64,000 nt of DNA. It comes from Virgibacillus sp. AGTR. Its GTDB lineage: Bacteria; Bacillota; Bacilli; Bacillales; Amphibacillaceae. Of the stretch, positions 35,458-43,195 are shown piece by piece. The stretch is taken from the NCBI RefSeq assembly GCF_016919725.2, contig NZ_JAJERH010000005.1, positions 1 through 64,000 on the forward strand, given 5' to 3'. The translations under genes were made by a program, and so were the position numbers. Below the pieces are notes generated by a model, which was not told where the DNA came from, did not search any database, and was given only the letters and a program-made list of their open reading frames with translations. Position 1 is the first letter of the stretch. Each line of letters begins with the position of its first letter.

Positions 35458-36648
35458 TTATGCATAAGAGTGTAGCCCTGCAAGTACAAGGTTTACAACA
35501 ATTAAATTAAACATAATGATTGCAAACCCAACCGCTGCTAACCAAGCGGATTTTTCTCCATGCCATCCTCTTGATAATCGTAGATGTAAAAACGCTGCAT
35601 AGAAGAACCAAGTAATGAGAGCCCAAACCTCTTTCGGATCCCAGCCCCAGAATCTACCCCAAGCTTCTTCTGCCCAGATTGCCGCAAAGATTAGTCCACC
35701 TAAAGTGAAAGCTGGGAAGCCAATTGCGACCGCTCGATAACATATCTCGTCAAGTAGATCTGGTCTTGCATTTTTAAGTAACGGTTGGATTACCGCACCA
35801 ATCCTTTTTCTGAAAACAAGAAATAATAAAAGATAGAGACCTGTACCGAAGATGAATGACCAAATAAGCGTGTTTAATTTTCTACCTGCATCAGCTCCAT
35901 GCATCCATTCCGGTGTCTCAAACCACGGGTTCATGACATCTTTTGTAATTAATGTACTATCATTCGGACTAGCTATCGCCGGCATATGATATTCTACTTC
36001 AACAACATTATTACCAGTAGTAGGTTGTTCAAATGAAACATTGTAATTCATCACACTAAATAGGGTCGAAGCTAGTATAAATCCTACAAAGAGTATTAAT
36101 GAATAAAGAATAACTTCTAATGAAAATGATCTTCTTGTAAGTTTGGTTTGATCAATTTGTCTTATTAAATAAATTAATCCCGCAACAAAGCTGATCGTTA
36201 ATATTCCCTGTGCAAGTGACACAGTTGTTACATGTATATATAACCAATGACTTTGCAGTGATGGAATAAGAGGCGATACCTCGGTTGGGAACATACTCGC
36301 ATACGCGATGATAATTAGTGCTACTGGTAGAGCAAACAACCCCAGTACAGGAAGTTTGTAAATAAAATAAATAATGATAAATCCTAACACAATTGCCATA
36401 CCAAAGAACGTCATGAATTCGAATAAGTTACTAACAGGAGCATGTCCACTCCCCATCCATCTTGTGATAAAGTATGACACCTGTGCTAAAAAGCCAATTA
36501 TTGCTAAAGTAATTCCTATTTTTGCTGCCTTTCCATCTGATTTCCGTTTACTCCCAATTGTAAAAGAGAAAAACACCGTTGCTATTAAGTAAAGGAAAAA
36601 AGCAGTATAAAGCAGCGTACTGCTTAATTCAATGAAATTATTACTCAT
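35458..36648 (-). CDS. resC: Cytochrome c biogenesis protein ResC (CcsA family)
   Basis: Integral membrane protein of the system II haem export and ligation machine. 396 residues with about eight helices and the haem-handling tryptophan-rich motif 'WGRFWGWDPKEVWALITWFF' near 325. Histidines flank the segment ('FLHLRLSRGWHGE'). It follows resB and resA; the three make and attach haem to c-type cytochromes. A terminator follows. Confidence 0.95.
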   Translation of the reverse strand: MSNNFIELSSTLLYTAFFLYLIATVFFSFTIGSKRKSDGKAAKIGITLAIIGFLAQVSYFITRWMGSGHAPVSNLFEFMTFFGMAIVLGFIIIYFIYKLPVLGLFALPVALIIIAYASMFPTEVSPLIPSLQSHWLYIHVTTVSLAQGILTISFVAGLIYLIRQIDQTKLTRRSFSLEVILYSLILFVGFILASTLFSVMNYNVSFEQPTTGNNVVEVEYHMPAIASPNDSTLITKDVMNPWFETPEWMHGADAGRKLNTLIWSFIFGTGLYLLLFLVFRKRIGAVIQPLLKNARPDLLDEICYRAVAIGFPAFTLGGLIFAAIWAEEAWGRFWGWDPKEVWALITWFFYAAFLHLRLSRGWHGEKSAWLAAVGFAIIMFNLIVVNLVLAGLHSYA

Positions 36649-36673
36649 ATAAACCCTCCTTATAGCTTATTAG

Positions 36674-38317
36674 CTATTCATCCAGTTCTTGCTGATCTGA
36701 AACCATTTTTACTTTCGTACCTGCAATTACCTTTTCTATATCTTTTTTTACTCCATGCCAATTTTTGTTCGTATGTGCAGCTAGTAATATTCCACCATCT
36801 TTAGGCCGAATCCAGATTCTCCGATGTTGCCAATACATTCCTTGTATAACTCCAATCATAAAAATTACTGCCCCAACCATGAAATACGGTAATGAGTAAT
36901 CACGTCTAATCCGTAACCCACTCACATCATGCATTTCAAAATCAGTAATTCCTACGTTGTAATCATTTTCACCTGTTGCATCAATATTTTTACCAATCCC
37001 TAAGAAGCTAATTTCTGGCTCTTCCCCGTTTGGAGGATGTACTAGCATAACAAACGCTGGATTTCTAGGATAATTCGTTTCTGAGGCTGGTACACCATCA
37101 TCATCCAAATAATAATCTGGATAGTATTTATTAATTTCTACTCGAAAGCCATTTTCTAGCTTGTATTCCGACTTAGGGGAAGTTAAATCAATAGTAAACG
37201 AGCCCAGAGCCTTTTCATCAGGATCATCTGTTTTATGCACCTTAAACGACATACTAGTAAATTCGTTTAATTGATAGCCTTGTTGATAAACAGCATAACC
37301 ATCAAATTTAACAGGCTTATTCATGCGAATGTCGTCCTCGATAATTTTTTCTAATTCAGGTTCTGCCCCAGTTACTTCTGGTTGCTTTGCCTTATAAATA
37401 ATGACGTCAGTTTGGTAATTACTAGGTACTTCTCCCCCCTCTTTGGAGATTGCCTCTTTAAAACGTGTATCATTCGGATCATGATTATCAATGATAAAAT
37501 CTTTATTCTTTATATAATATTCCTGATCTGTCCCTGGCAGCACGAGCTGTTCGCCCTCACGTATCCATACATATTCATCCATATAAAAAAGCGGAGTTGT
37601 TCGTAGCAAGGCTGCAAGTAGAATAATGATTAAACCGATATGATTAACATACGGACCCCATCTCGAAAATCTCCCCTTTTCCGCGAGAAGATGTCCATCT
37701 TCTTCTGTCATTTTATAGCGTTGTTTCTTTAAGCCTTCTTTAAGGGCAGCCCAGTCTTCAGAAGATACAGTTTCTGTTTCACTAAATAGCCGTTGCCTGC
37801 TTAGAAAAGTCTCATGCCGTTTCGCCCGTTGTTTTCGAAGTGCTTTAAACAATGGCACGAACCGATCGAGACTACAGATTACGAGTGATACACCAATCAA
37901 AGCGATTAAAATCATATACCACCATGAGCTGTATAGATTATGAAAACCAAGTTGATAGAATATTAATCCAAAAATGCCATAGCGCTCTTCATAAAAAATA
38001 GCGGGATCACGTGAAACTGCATTTTGAGGTATGTACATTTCTTGCGGAAATATGGAGCCAATCGCCGATGCTACTAAAGCAATAACAATTAGCCAAACCC
38101 CTACCTTCACCGAAGAGAAAAAGCTCCATATCTTATCCACTATCGATTTATTGTATGTTTGTGATCTGCGCGCGGTACCATCATAACGCATGTTAAGTAA
38201 TTTTTTCTTATCATTGCCGTCTATGTGTTGGTTTCCTTCTATTGGTTTACCACATGCCTCGCAAAGCACAGTACCTTCTGGATTTACATGACCGCATTCA
38301 CATTTAATTTTTTTCAT
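36674..38317 (-). CDS. resB: Cytochrome c biogenesis protein ResB (Ccs1 family)
   Basis: Membrane partner of ResC in system II cytochrome c maturation. 547 residues. It begins with a small zinc-ribbon-like segment 'CECGHVNPEGTVLCEACGK' at 5-23, then three helices at about 70-100, 125-155 and 225-245, a large extracytoplasmic domain, and a last helix near 480 ('YFMVGAVIFMIGVIQGMYW'). It lies between resA and resC. Confidence 0.95.
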   Translation of the reverse strand: MKKIKCECGHVNPEGTVLCEACGKPIEGNQHIDGNDKKKLLNMRYDGTARRSQTYNKSIVDKIWSFFSSVKVGVWLIVIALVASAIGSIFPQEMYIPQNAVSRDPAIFYEERYGIFGLIFYQLGFHNLYSSWWYMILIALIGVSLVICSLDRFVPLFKALRKQRAKRHETFLSRQRLFSETETVSSEDWAALKEGLKKQRYKMTEEDGHLLAEKGRFSRWGPYVNHIGLIIILLAALLRTTPLFYMDEYVWIREGEQLVLPGTDQEYYIKNKDFIIDNHDPNDTRFKEAISKEGGEVPSNYQTDVIIYKAKQPEVTGAEPELEKIIEDDIRMNKPVKFDGYAVYQQGYQLNEFTSMSFKVHKTDDPDEKALGSFTIDLTSPKSEYKLENGFRVEINKYYPDYYLDDDGVPASETNYPRNPAFVMLVHPPNGEEPEISFLGIGKNIDATGENDYNVGITDFEMHDVSGLRIRRDYSLPYFMVGAVIFMIGVIQGMYWQHRRIWIRPKDGGILLAAHTNKNWHGVKKDIEKVIAGTKVKMVSDQQELDE

Positions 38318-38348
38318 TTAAATCTCTCCATAATTATAGACTCTGTTG

Positions 38349-38921
38349 CTATTTCGGCTCTATTTCCTGAAGGTATCCTTCTAATCGATCTAATGTTAAA
38401 GCACCGTTCACTACTTCTTCAATCTTTCCTTCTGGATTAATGAATACAGTACTAGGAATCGGACCTACTTTATACAAGTCCCTTACTTGTCCACTTTTAT
38501 CAAAAGGAATAGGGAAAGTTAAATCATACTCTTCTATAAATCGATCGACAACCAATTTTGTCGAATCTAGACTGACTGCTACAATCTCTACTCCCTTCTC
38601 TTTGTATTTAGGGTACAATTTCTGCATATAGGGCATTTCGGCTTTACAAGGTTCACACCACGTACCCCAAAAATTAAGCATTACACCTTTTCCTTCTAGG
38701 TCACTTAACCGAATCGTTTCAGTCTCGTTGTTTTTATTAATTTGCTGCAACTGGAAATCAGGTGCATCGTCCCCTACTTTATAGATAATCTTATCCTCTT
38801 TTAGATTTGATATCACAGCAAAAACAACAGCAGCTACTAATATTGCTAAAATAACAGACCTAAAAATTAAGCGGTTTCGCTTTTTGCTCTTCTTCTTTTT
38901 TTTCATTTCTTCAAGACTCAA
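38349..38921 (-). CDS. resA: Thiol-disulfide oxidoreductase ResA
   Basis: Membrane-anchored thioredoxin that reduces the CXXCH cysteines of apocytochrome c on the outer side. The active site is CEPC in 'NFWGTWCEPCKAEMPYM', with the family glutamate and 'GPIPSTVFINPEGKIEEVV' later. One N-terminal helix follows a lysine-rich start. TTG 38921 is chosen because GGGAG lies nine bases upstream; TTG 38930 directly abuts that site and ATG 38906 has none. A TATAAT at 38942-38947 may be the promoter -10 for resABC. Confidence 0.93.
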   Translation of the reverse strand: MSLEEMKKKKKSKKRNRLIFRSVILAILVAAVVFAVISNLKEDKIIYKVGDDAPDFQLQQINKNNETETIRLSDLEGKGVMLNFWGTWCEPCKAEMPYMQKLYPKYKEKGVEIVAVSLDSTKLVVDRFIEEYDLTFPIPFDKSGQVRDLYKVGPIPSTVFINPEGKIEEVVNGALTLDRLEGYLQEIEPK

Positions 38922-38973
38922 ACGAATCAACTCCCAGAGTCATTATATCATTTTGCTTGCTATTATTTTTTGA

Positions 38974-39717
38974 CTATTCTTCAACATTTTTTGTTGCCAA
39001 ATTACGCATTTGCTTTACTTCCTTAGGGGTTAATGGGCGATATTCCCCTGGTTTTAATCCATCCAAGGTTAAAAGCCCATAATTTTCCCTCTTTAGCTTT
39101 AATACAGGGTATCCTAACCCATCCATCATTCTGCGTACATGTCTATTTTTGCCTTCACGTAAGGTTAGTTGCAAAATCATATGATTATTTTTCCTGTCGG
39201 TAGATAGTACGCGATACTGGATTGCCTTCAATAGATCACCATCTGAGCGTACTCCTTTTCTTAATTGAGCTAATTCCGATTTCTCTGGAGTACCTTTGAC
39301 TTTTGCTATATATACTTTGTCAACCTCATAACGTGGGTGCATTAGAAGATTAGCAAATTCACCATCATTCGTTAGTATCAGTATTCCAGATGTATCATAA
39401 TCTAATCTTCCAATTGGAAAAACACGCTCGTCTACTTCACCAAGTAAATCGGTTACCACTTTTCTTCCTTTATCATCTTGTAAGCTGGATATTACTCCTC
39501 TTGGCTTGTATAACATAAAATAAACTGGAGCTTCTTTTTCCAACGGCATACCATCTACCTCTATTTCATCATTTGCAGTCACTTTTGTTCCAAGCTTCGT
39601 CACTACTTTTTGATTCACCTTAACTTTTCCTTCTTGTATTAACTGTTCAGCTTTACGCCTTGAGGTTATACCGCTTTGTGCAATTACTTTTTGTAAACGT
39701 TCTTTGGAATTTGACAT
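38974..39717 (-). CDS. rluB: Ribosomal large subunit pseudouridine synthase B
   Basis: Modifies uridine in 23S rRNA helix 93. 247 residues: N-terminal S4 RNA-binding domain ('LQKVIAQSGITSRRKAEQLI'), catalytic motif 'PIGRLDYDTSGILILTNDG' with the active Asp near residue 104, and 'GKNRHVRRMMDGLGYPVLKL'. In B. subtilis spmB follows upstream; here prophage sequence begins instead. Confidence 0.95.
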   Translation of the reverse strand: MSNSKERLQKVIAQSGITSRRKAEQLIQEGKVKVNQKVVTKLGTKVTANDEIEVDGMPLEKEAPVYFMLYKPRGVISSLQDDKGRKVVTDLLGEVDERVFPIGRLDYDTSGILILTNDGEFANLLMHPRYEVDKVYIAKVKGTPEKSELAQLRKGVRSDGDLLKAIQYRVLSTDRKNNHMILQLTLREGKNRHVRRMMDGLGYPVLKLKRENYGLLTLDGLKPGEYRPLTPKEVKQMRNLATKNVEE

Positions 39718-39900
39718 TTTATCACCATTACCTATATATTTTCAACCATTATAATAGCGTTAACAAGAAGTTAACGTAATATCTGTTATATCAATAGTTT
39801 CATGGGTTTTTTGTCTATTACACGTATATTACCCAAGAGAAGCTAGAGATATTTAAACTTGATCGACATGTGTTATTATATCACTTTGAGTCACATTTAC
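39718..39900. other. Intergenic junction between host rluB and prophage
   Basis: About 180 A/T-rich bases with no coding potential. It should contain the rluB promoter and the left attachment site, since host order stops at rluB and prophage genes start at 39931. No attachment core can be defined without the other end of the prophage. Confidence 0.4.
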
Positions 39901-39901
39901 C

Positions 39902-39933
39902 ACAATAAAAGAAGGGTTTTACGCCCTTCTTTA
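39902..39933 (-). terminator. Terminator of the first prophage lipoprotein gene
   Basis: AAAGAAGGG (39908-39916) and CCCTTCTTT (39923-39931) form a 9-bp stem, then TTTATT on the minus strand. Confidence 0.85.
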
Positions 39934-40473
39934 ATCTCTTAAATTGATATCTGAAATAATAAATCCTTCTTTCAGATCGTCTCCATCCTCAACAACGCTT
40001 TCTTCGACAGTTATTTCAGCTTTCTTATATATTTTTTCACCAAGTTCATTTGCTATTTCAACATTATATAAAAGTTCATATACTTTTTTATAAGTTTCTC
40101 CATCCCAATATTCCAATACTTCTCCATTATCTTTAATTATTTCATAATCTTTTCCAGCGGCTTCCATTGGTTCTATATAACTCTTTTTATATTCCTCAAA
40201 TGTTGGATAAAGCGGATCTGATTCCTCACCATATACACTTTCCCAGATACTAAATTTTAATGTCTTTATTTCTTTCTCTTCGTATTCGTCAATTGTTTTT
40301 AAATACTCATAATCGAATACATCAATAAACTCTTCTTCAGCAATTATCTCCTCAAATTCATCACCATTTTTTACTGAATCCATGTATTCTTCTGCTGTAT
40401 TCTTAGCTTTACTTTCTTCGCTGCATCCCATTAAAGTAAAAGCTAAAATCACAAATACCAATAACTTCTTCAC
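39931..40473 (-). CDS. Prophage lipoprotein, unknown function
   Basis: 180 residues with signal 'LLVFVILAFTLMGC' and lipobox cysteine near residue 17, followed by a very acidic domain rich in Glu, Asp and Tyr ('FEEIIAEEEFIDVFDYEYL'). GTG 40473 has AGGGGGA upstream; the longer frame starting at 40512 lacks one. It lies at the very edge of the prophage, a place often used for lysogenic conversion genes. I do not recognise a family. Confidence 0.7.
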   Translation of the reverse strand: MKKLLVFVILAFTLMGCSEESKAKNTAEEYMDSVKNGDEFEEIIAEEEFIDVFDYEYLKTIDEYEEKEIKTLKFSIWESVYGEESDPLYPTFEEYKKSYIEPMEAAGKDYEIIKDNGEVLEYWDGETYKKVYELLYNVEIANELGEKIYKKAEITVEESVVEDGDDLKEGFIISDINLRD

Positions 40474-40569
40474 AAAAATCCCCCTATTCCCCTTTTTTCT
40501 ACATATTACCATAAAATAAGTACATATTAACTACCTAGTTGCAAAATGATTCTTTATAATCTAAAATAA

Positions 40570-40581
40570 GAACAAACGTTC
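40570..40581 (+). promoter_or_regulatory. LexA (DinR) operator
   Basis: GAACAAACGTTC fits the Bacillus LexA box GAAC-N4-GTTC exactly. It lies ten bases after a TATAAT (40555-40560) and before an AAGGAGG, so it should repress the two-gene unit that follows until DNA damage. Confidence 0.75.
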
Positions 40582-40606
40582 TTTAATTAAGGAGGATGGA
40601 TTGAAC

Positions 40607-40915
40607 ATGATAGACATAACCGCTGAATGTAAACAAGAAATAGATATTATTAAACGGGAATTACCCAACGAAACTAAAGTAAAAATCTACATAATGGACT
40701 ATACAAAATTCATCTATTGCTACAGCGAAAATCATAAATCTTTAACCATCTTGTCTAGAAGTGGAAAAGTTGAAACAGGTGGCTGGATTCATGGCGTAAC
40801 TAAAATAATGAACATGAAATTAATTGATGTTCTCATGAAGTCTTACTCTAATGGAACAATAATAGTAACTGAGAAACCTGATAATTACCCTAAAGTTGCT
40901 AATTGCACTTATTAA
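40607..40915 (+). CDS. SOS-controlled prophage protein, unknown
   Basis: About 102 residues, mixed alpha/beta, no membrane segment or known motif; it includes 'VKIYIMDYTKFIYCYSENHK'. AAGGAGG at 40589-40595 can serve ATG 40607 or TTG 40601; the ATG is preferred. With the next gene it forms a two-gene unit behind a LexA box. Function unknown. Confidence 0.65.
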   Translation: MIDITAECKQEIDIIKRELPNETKVKIYIMDYTKFIYCYSENHKSLTILSRSGKVETGGWIHGVTKIMNMKLIDVLMKSYSNGTIIVTEKPDNYPKVANCTY

Positions 40916-40942
40916 TTCATTTTACTTTTAAGGATTGATTAG

Positions 40943-41335
40943 ATGAATACTGAATTAAAACAGCTAATACAAGATTTTATTACCCTTCCTATGGCCATCA
41001 AAGTTTATGAACAAGACAAGAAACTTGTTGAGGATTTTTATATGGCGAATATCTACATCAGTATGATTGATGCGAATATAGAACAATTAAAGAATGAGTT
41101 TATAGAAACTAAAAAGAAAATGTACACGAAGTATCATGTCGATGTAAAAAGAATTGGTAAAACAAGTTATAAGTGGCTCAGTCGTGGTCAATCTGGAATT
41201 ATTGAATATACACCAGATGAATTAAGGGAAATGACTAAAAATATTATGGGTAGGTATATTTACAGTACAGAATTTAAGGTGAAAGACGGATTTATAGATC
41301 AGTTGAGAAGATTGGAGAATGAAAGCCCCCGCTAA
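40943..41335 (+). CDS. SOS-controlled prophage protein, unknown
   Basis: 130 residues, mostly helical with a coiled-coil-like stretch 'ANIEQLKNEFIETKKKMYTK' near 45-65 and a conserved-looking 'KTSYKWLSRGQSGIIEYTPDE'. AAGGA lies eight bases before the ATG. It is 27 bases downstream of the previous gene and ends in a terminator, so both share the LexA-controlled promoter. No family recognised. Confidence 0.65.
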   Translation: MNTELKQLIQDFITLPMAIKVYEQDKKLVEDFYMANIYISMIDANIEQLKNEFIETKKKMYTKYHVDVKRIGKTSYKWLSRGQSGIIEYTPDELREMTKNIMGRYIYSTEFKVKDGFIDQLRRLENESPR

Positions 41336-41353
41336 GGAGGGCTTATTATTTTA
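41323..41353 (+). terminator. Terminator of the SOS two-gene unit
   Basis: AAGCCC (41323-41328) and GGGCTT (41339-41344) pair just before and across the stop codon, followed by ATTATTTTAT on the + strand. Confidence 0.65.
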
Positions 41354-42007
41354 TCTATATTTAATTTTCACATAGGTGCTATTAGCTGAAGGAACATTTT
41401 CATAGTAAGTCCTGATTAAAGTCCCACCGCCATTGTACTCTCTTACTTTATATCTAGTAACTTTATAAACTCCATATACTGCCGGTCTGCTCCAACGGCT
41501 ATAGTCTGCATTGACAAAGTAACCTGAACCTCCAGCTTGATTAATAGCTACAGATACATAACCATAACTTACTGATACACCAAACGATGTTTTAGAAGTA
41601 CTAAACCAATATCCAGATGCTCTATTATAACCTGAAAAGTCAGGATGCCAGCCAAAATTATAATTAGAGTTAACAACGCGTGAAGAAATCTTAGTATATT
41701 CCCTACGATTACATGATGCACAATTGGTCCCAATATCTGATTGCTTAGAACTAACGTTTGAACTTGGTACAGTGAATTTGTCTGGAAGTTCCTCATATGT
41801 AGAAATCACATTACCATCCACCACATTAGTTTCTACTAGTTCCCTTTCTAGTTGAAAATCTTTCAAACTATTAGCTGTTTTTTCTAAGGAGTTAGCTATG
41901 TCTGACGCTGAAGAATTACTTGAAGTTGAAGCAAAAGATGGGGTTGCAAAGATGAAGAGAGTGGCCAAAACGAAACTCGTAAAAGATAAAATTTTCAAAA
42001 ACTTCAT
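41351..42007 (-). CDS. Secreted prophage protein with CxxC motif, unknown
   Basis: 218 residues with a clear signal peptide ('LATLFIFATPSFA', cut near residue 27), a Ser-rich segment, then 'GTNCASCNRREYTKISSRVV' and a Tyr/Gly-rich, beta-type C-terminal half. The single CASC pair could bind metal or form a disulfide. AAGGAGG precedes the ATG. It is predicted to be exported from the lysogen. I do not recognise the family. Confidence 0.65.
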   Translation of the reverse strand: MKFLKILSFTSFVLATLFIFATPSFASTSSNSSASDIANSLEKTANSLKDFQLERELVETNVVDGNVISTYEELPDKFTVPSSNVSSKQSDIGTNCASCNRREYTKISSRVVNSNYNFGWHPDFSGYNRASGYWFSTSKTSFGVSVSYGYVSVAINQAGGSGYFVNADYSRWSRPAVYGVYKVTRYKVREYNGGGTLIRTYYENVPSANSTYVKIKYR

Positions 42008-42118
42008 TAAAATTCCTCCTTTTTTTAAATATTTGTAATAACTTTATAATAAACTTGAATAATTGTCAAATATTTCATATAATGATTTTAATTCTTAAAA
42101 TAGAAGGGGGATGGATAA

Positions 42119-42505
42119 ATGAAAGGTATTCTTTTTAGTATAATGTCATTGTTGATTATAACAGGTTGTTCCAGTGAAACCATATTAAAGACAGGTGAAC
42201 AAATAGATGAGAGTACAGTTAAATTTAATAATGAAATAACAAACAAAGAAGAAATTGAAAAAGTAAAAAAAATACTTGATCAAATGGAAAAAACAAATAT
42301 TAAGGATATACCAGAAGATTATCCTGATACAGTATTATTGATTCAAAATAGCGATGAGAACTACAACGAATTAAATATATCAATTTGGTATAATGATAAT
42401 AACACCTTAATCCATACAGGTATGGTAGATTATAAAGAGGAAAATTTTTATAAATTGGAAAATAATCAATCAGATAAATTAAAAGAAATACTAAAAAATA
42501 ATTAG
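42119..42505 (+). CDS. Small prophage lipoprotein, unknown
   Basis: 128 residues with signal 'FSIMSLLIITGC' and lipobox cysteine at residue 17, then a hydrophilic domain rich in Asn, Glu and Lys. GAAGGGGGATGG lies upstream of the ATG. It lies between two minus-strand genes and has its own terminator. Possibly a lysogenic surface protein such as a superinfection factor; function unproven. Confidence 0.6.
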   Translation: MKGILFSIMSLLIITGCSSETILKTGEQIDESTVKFNNEITNKEEIEKVKKILDQMEKTNIKDIPEDYPDTVLLIQNSDENYNELNISIWYNDNNTLIHTGMVDYKEENFYKLENNQSDKLKEILKNN

Positions 42506-42552
42506 AAATTGTCCACTTTTATTTTTGCGATGTTAAACAAGTACCGTACCTC

Positions 42553-42578
42553 CCCCTTAAATTTTTAAGGGGATTTTT
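42553..42578 (+). terminator. Terminator of the 42119 lipoprotein gene
   Basis: CCCCTTAA and TTAAGGGG (42553-42572) form an 8-bp stem, followed by ATTTTT on the + strand. Confidence 0.8.
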
Positions 42579-42789
42579 ACATAGCTCTCTTCCATACTGA
42601 TCCTGCCGAAAGGATATTATCTAACTTAAATGTTCTCACTTTTTTACGGTAGTAACAATAAGCCAGAATACTATTCTCATTCACTTCAAGCACACGTATA
42701 TAACGCTCCGTAACGTTGTTATTGCTATCTATATAAAAGGTAATAATTTTTTGTTTATTTTCTGCAGAACGATTAAGTAACCCTTTCAT
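42577..42789 (-). CDS. SOS-controlled small WYL-like protein
   Basis: 70 residues containing 'TFYIDSNNNVTERYIRVLEV' and 'ILAYCYYRKKVRTFKLDNIL', which resembles a stand-alone piece of a WYL-type beta domain seen in small SOS genes of Bacillus phages and of the yolD/uvrX type. ATG 42789 gives the compact protein; the longer frame to 42870 runs through the promoter. Two LexA boxes lie directly upstream. Likely a DNA-damage-induced regulator or repair helper. Confidence 0.65.
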   Translation of the reverse strand: MKGLLNRSAENKQKIITFYIDSNNNVTERYIRVLEVNENSILAYCYYRKKVRTFKLDNILSAGSVWKRAM

Positions 42790-42805
42790 AATAAGACCAC
42801 TTTTA

Positions 42806-42848
42806 GAACGTTTGTTCTTATTATATAAGAACTTTTGTTCTGTTTCAA
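42806..42848 (-). promoter_or_regulatory. SigA promoter with two LexA operators
   Basis: TTGAAA (42843-42848) and TATAAT (42820-42825) are 17 bases apart on the minus strand. GAACAAAAGTTC (42829-42840) lies between them and GAACAAACGTTC (42806-42817) just after the -10. Both fit GAAC-N4-GTTC. This is a complete, strongly repressed SOS promoter for the 42577 gene. Confidence 0.88.
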
Positions 42849-42976
42849 GGTAAAAAAAGAACCCCTTCACATAATGAAAGGGGATATAAAATAAATAAAA
42901 TGTAACATTTTACCTTCTTGAAAAATAAGCTTATTAATGAGATTATATAATTAGATCAAGAAGGGATGGGAGGAAA

Positions 42977-43195
42977 ATGATTAAATACATTCAGATTGTT
43001 TATGGTTATTCTTTTACGCTTTCCATAATTTTTCTTTTTGTTAAATTTCTCTCCTTTTTCCTACCTGTCGATCTAACAATTTACTTATTTATGATATTGT
43101 TATTTCTTGTTATTTTTAGAGTTCGTCCACATTCGGATTCTCCGAATTATCCGTTTGCGTTCGATCTTCGATTATTCTTCCAGCATCGAAATTAG
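42977..43195 (+). CDS. Possible small membrane protein
   Basis: 72 residues, two hydrophobic stretches ('YSFTLSIIFLFVKFLSFFL' and 'IYLFMILLFLVIF'). GGGAGGAAA precedes the ATG. The last 27 codons run antisense into the 43116 gene, so the 3' part may be chance. Doubtful, kept because of the good ribosome site and hydrophobic pattern. Confidence 0.35.
   Translation: MIKYIQIVYGYSFTLSIIFLFVKFLSFFLPVDLTIYLFMILLFLVIFRVRPHSDSPNYPFAFDLRLFFQHRN

Noticed and set aside
39718-39931. tRNA or tmRNA gene as the integration site
   Set aside because: No cloverleaf or CCA-type end could be found by eye in this A/T-rich stretch.
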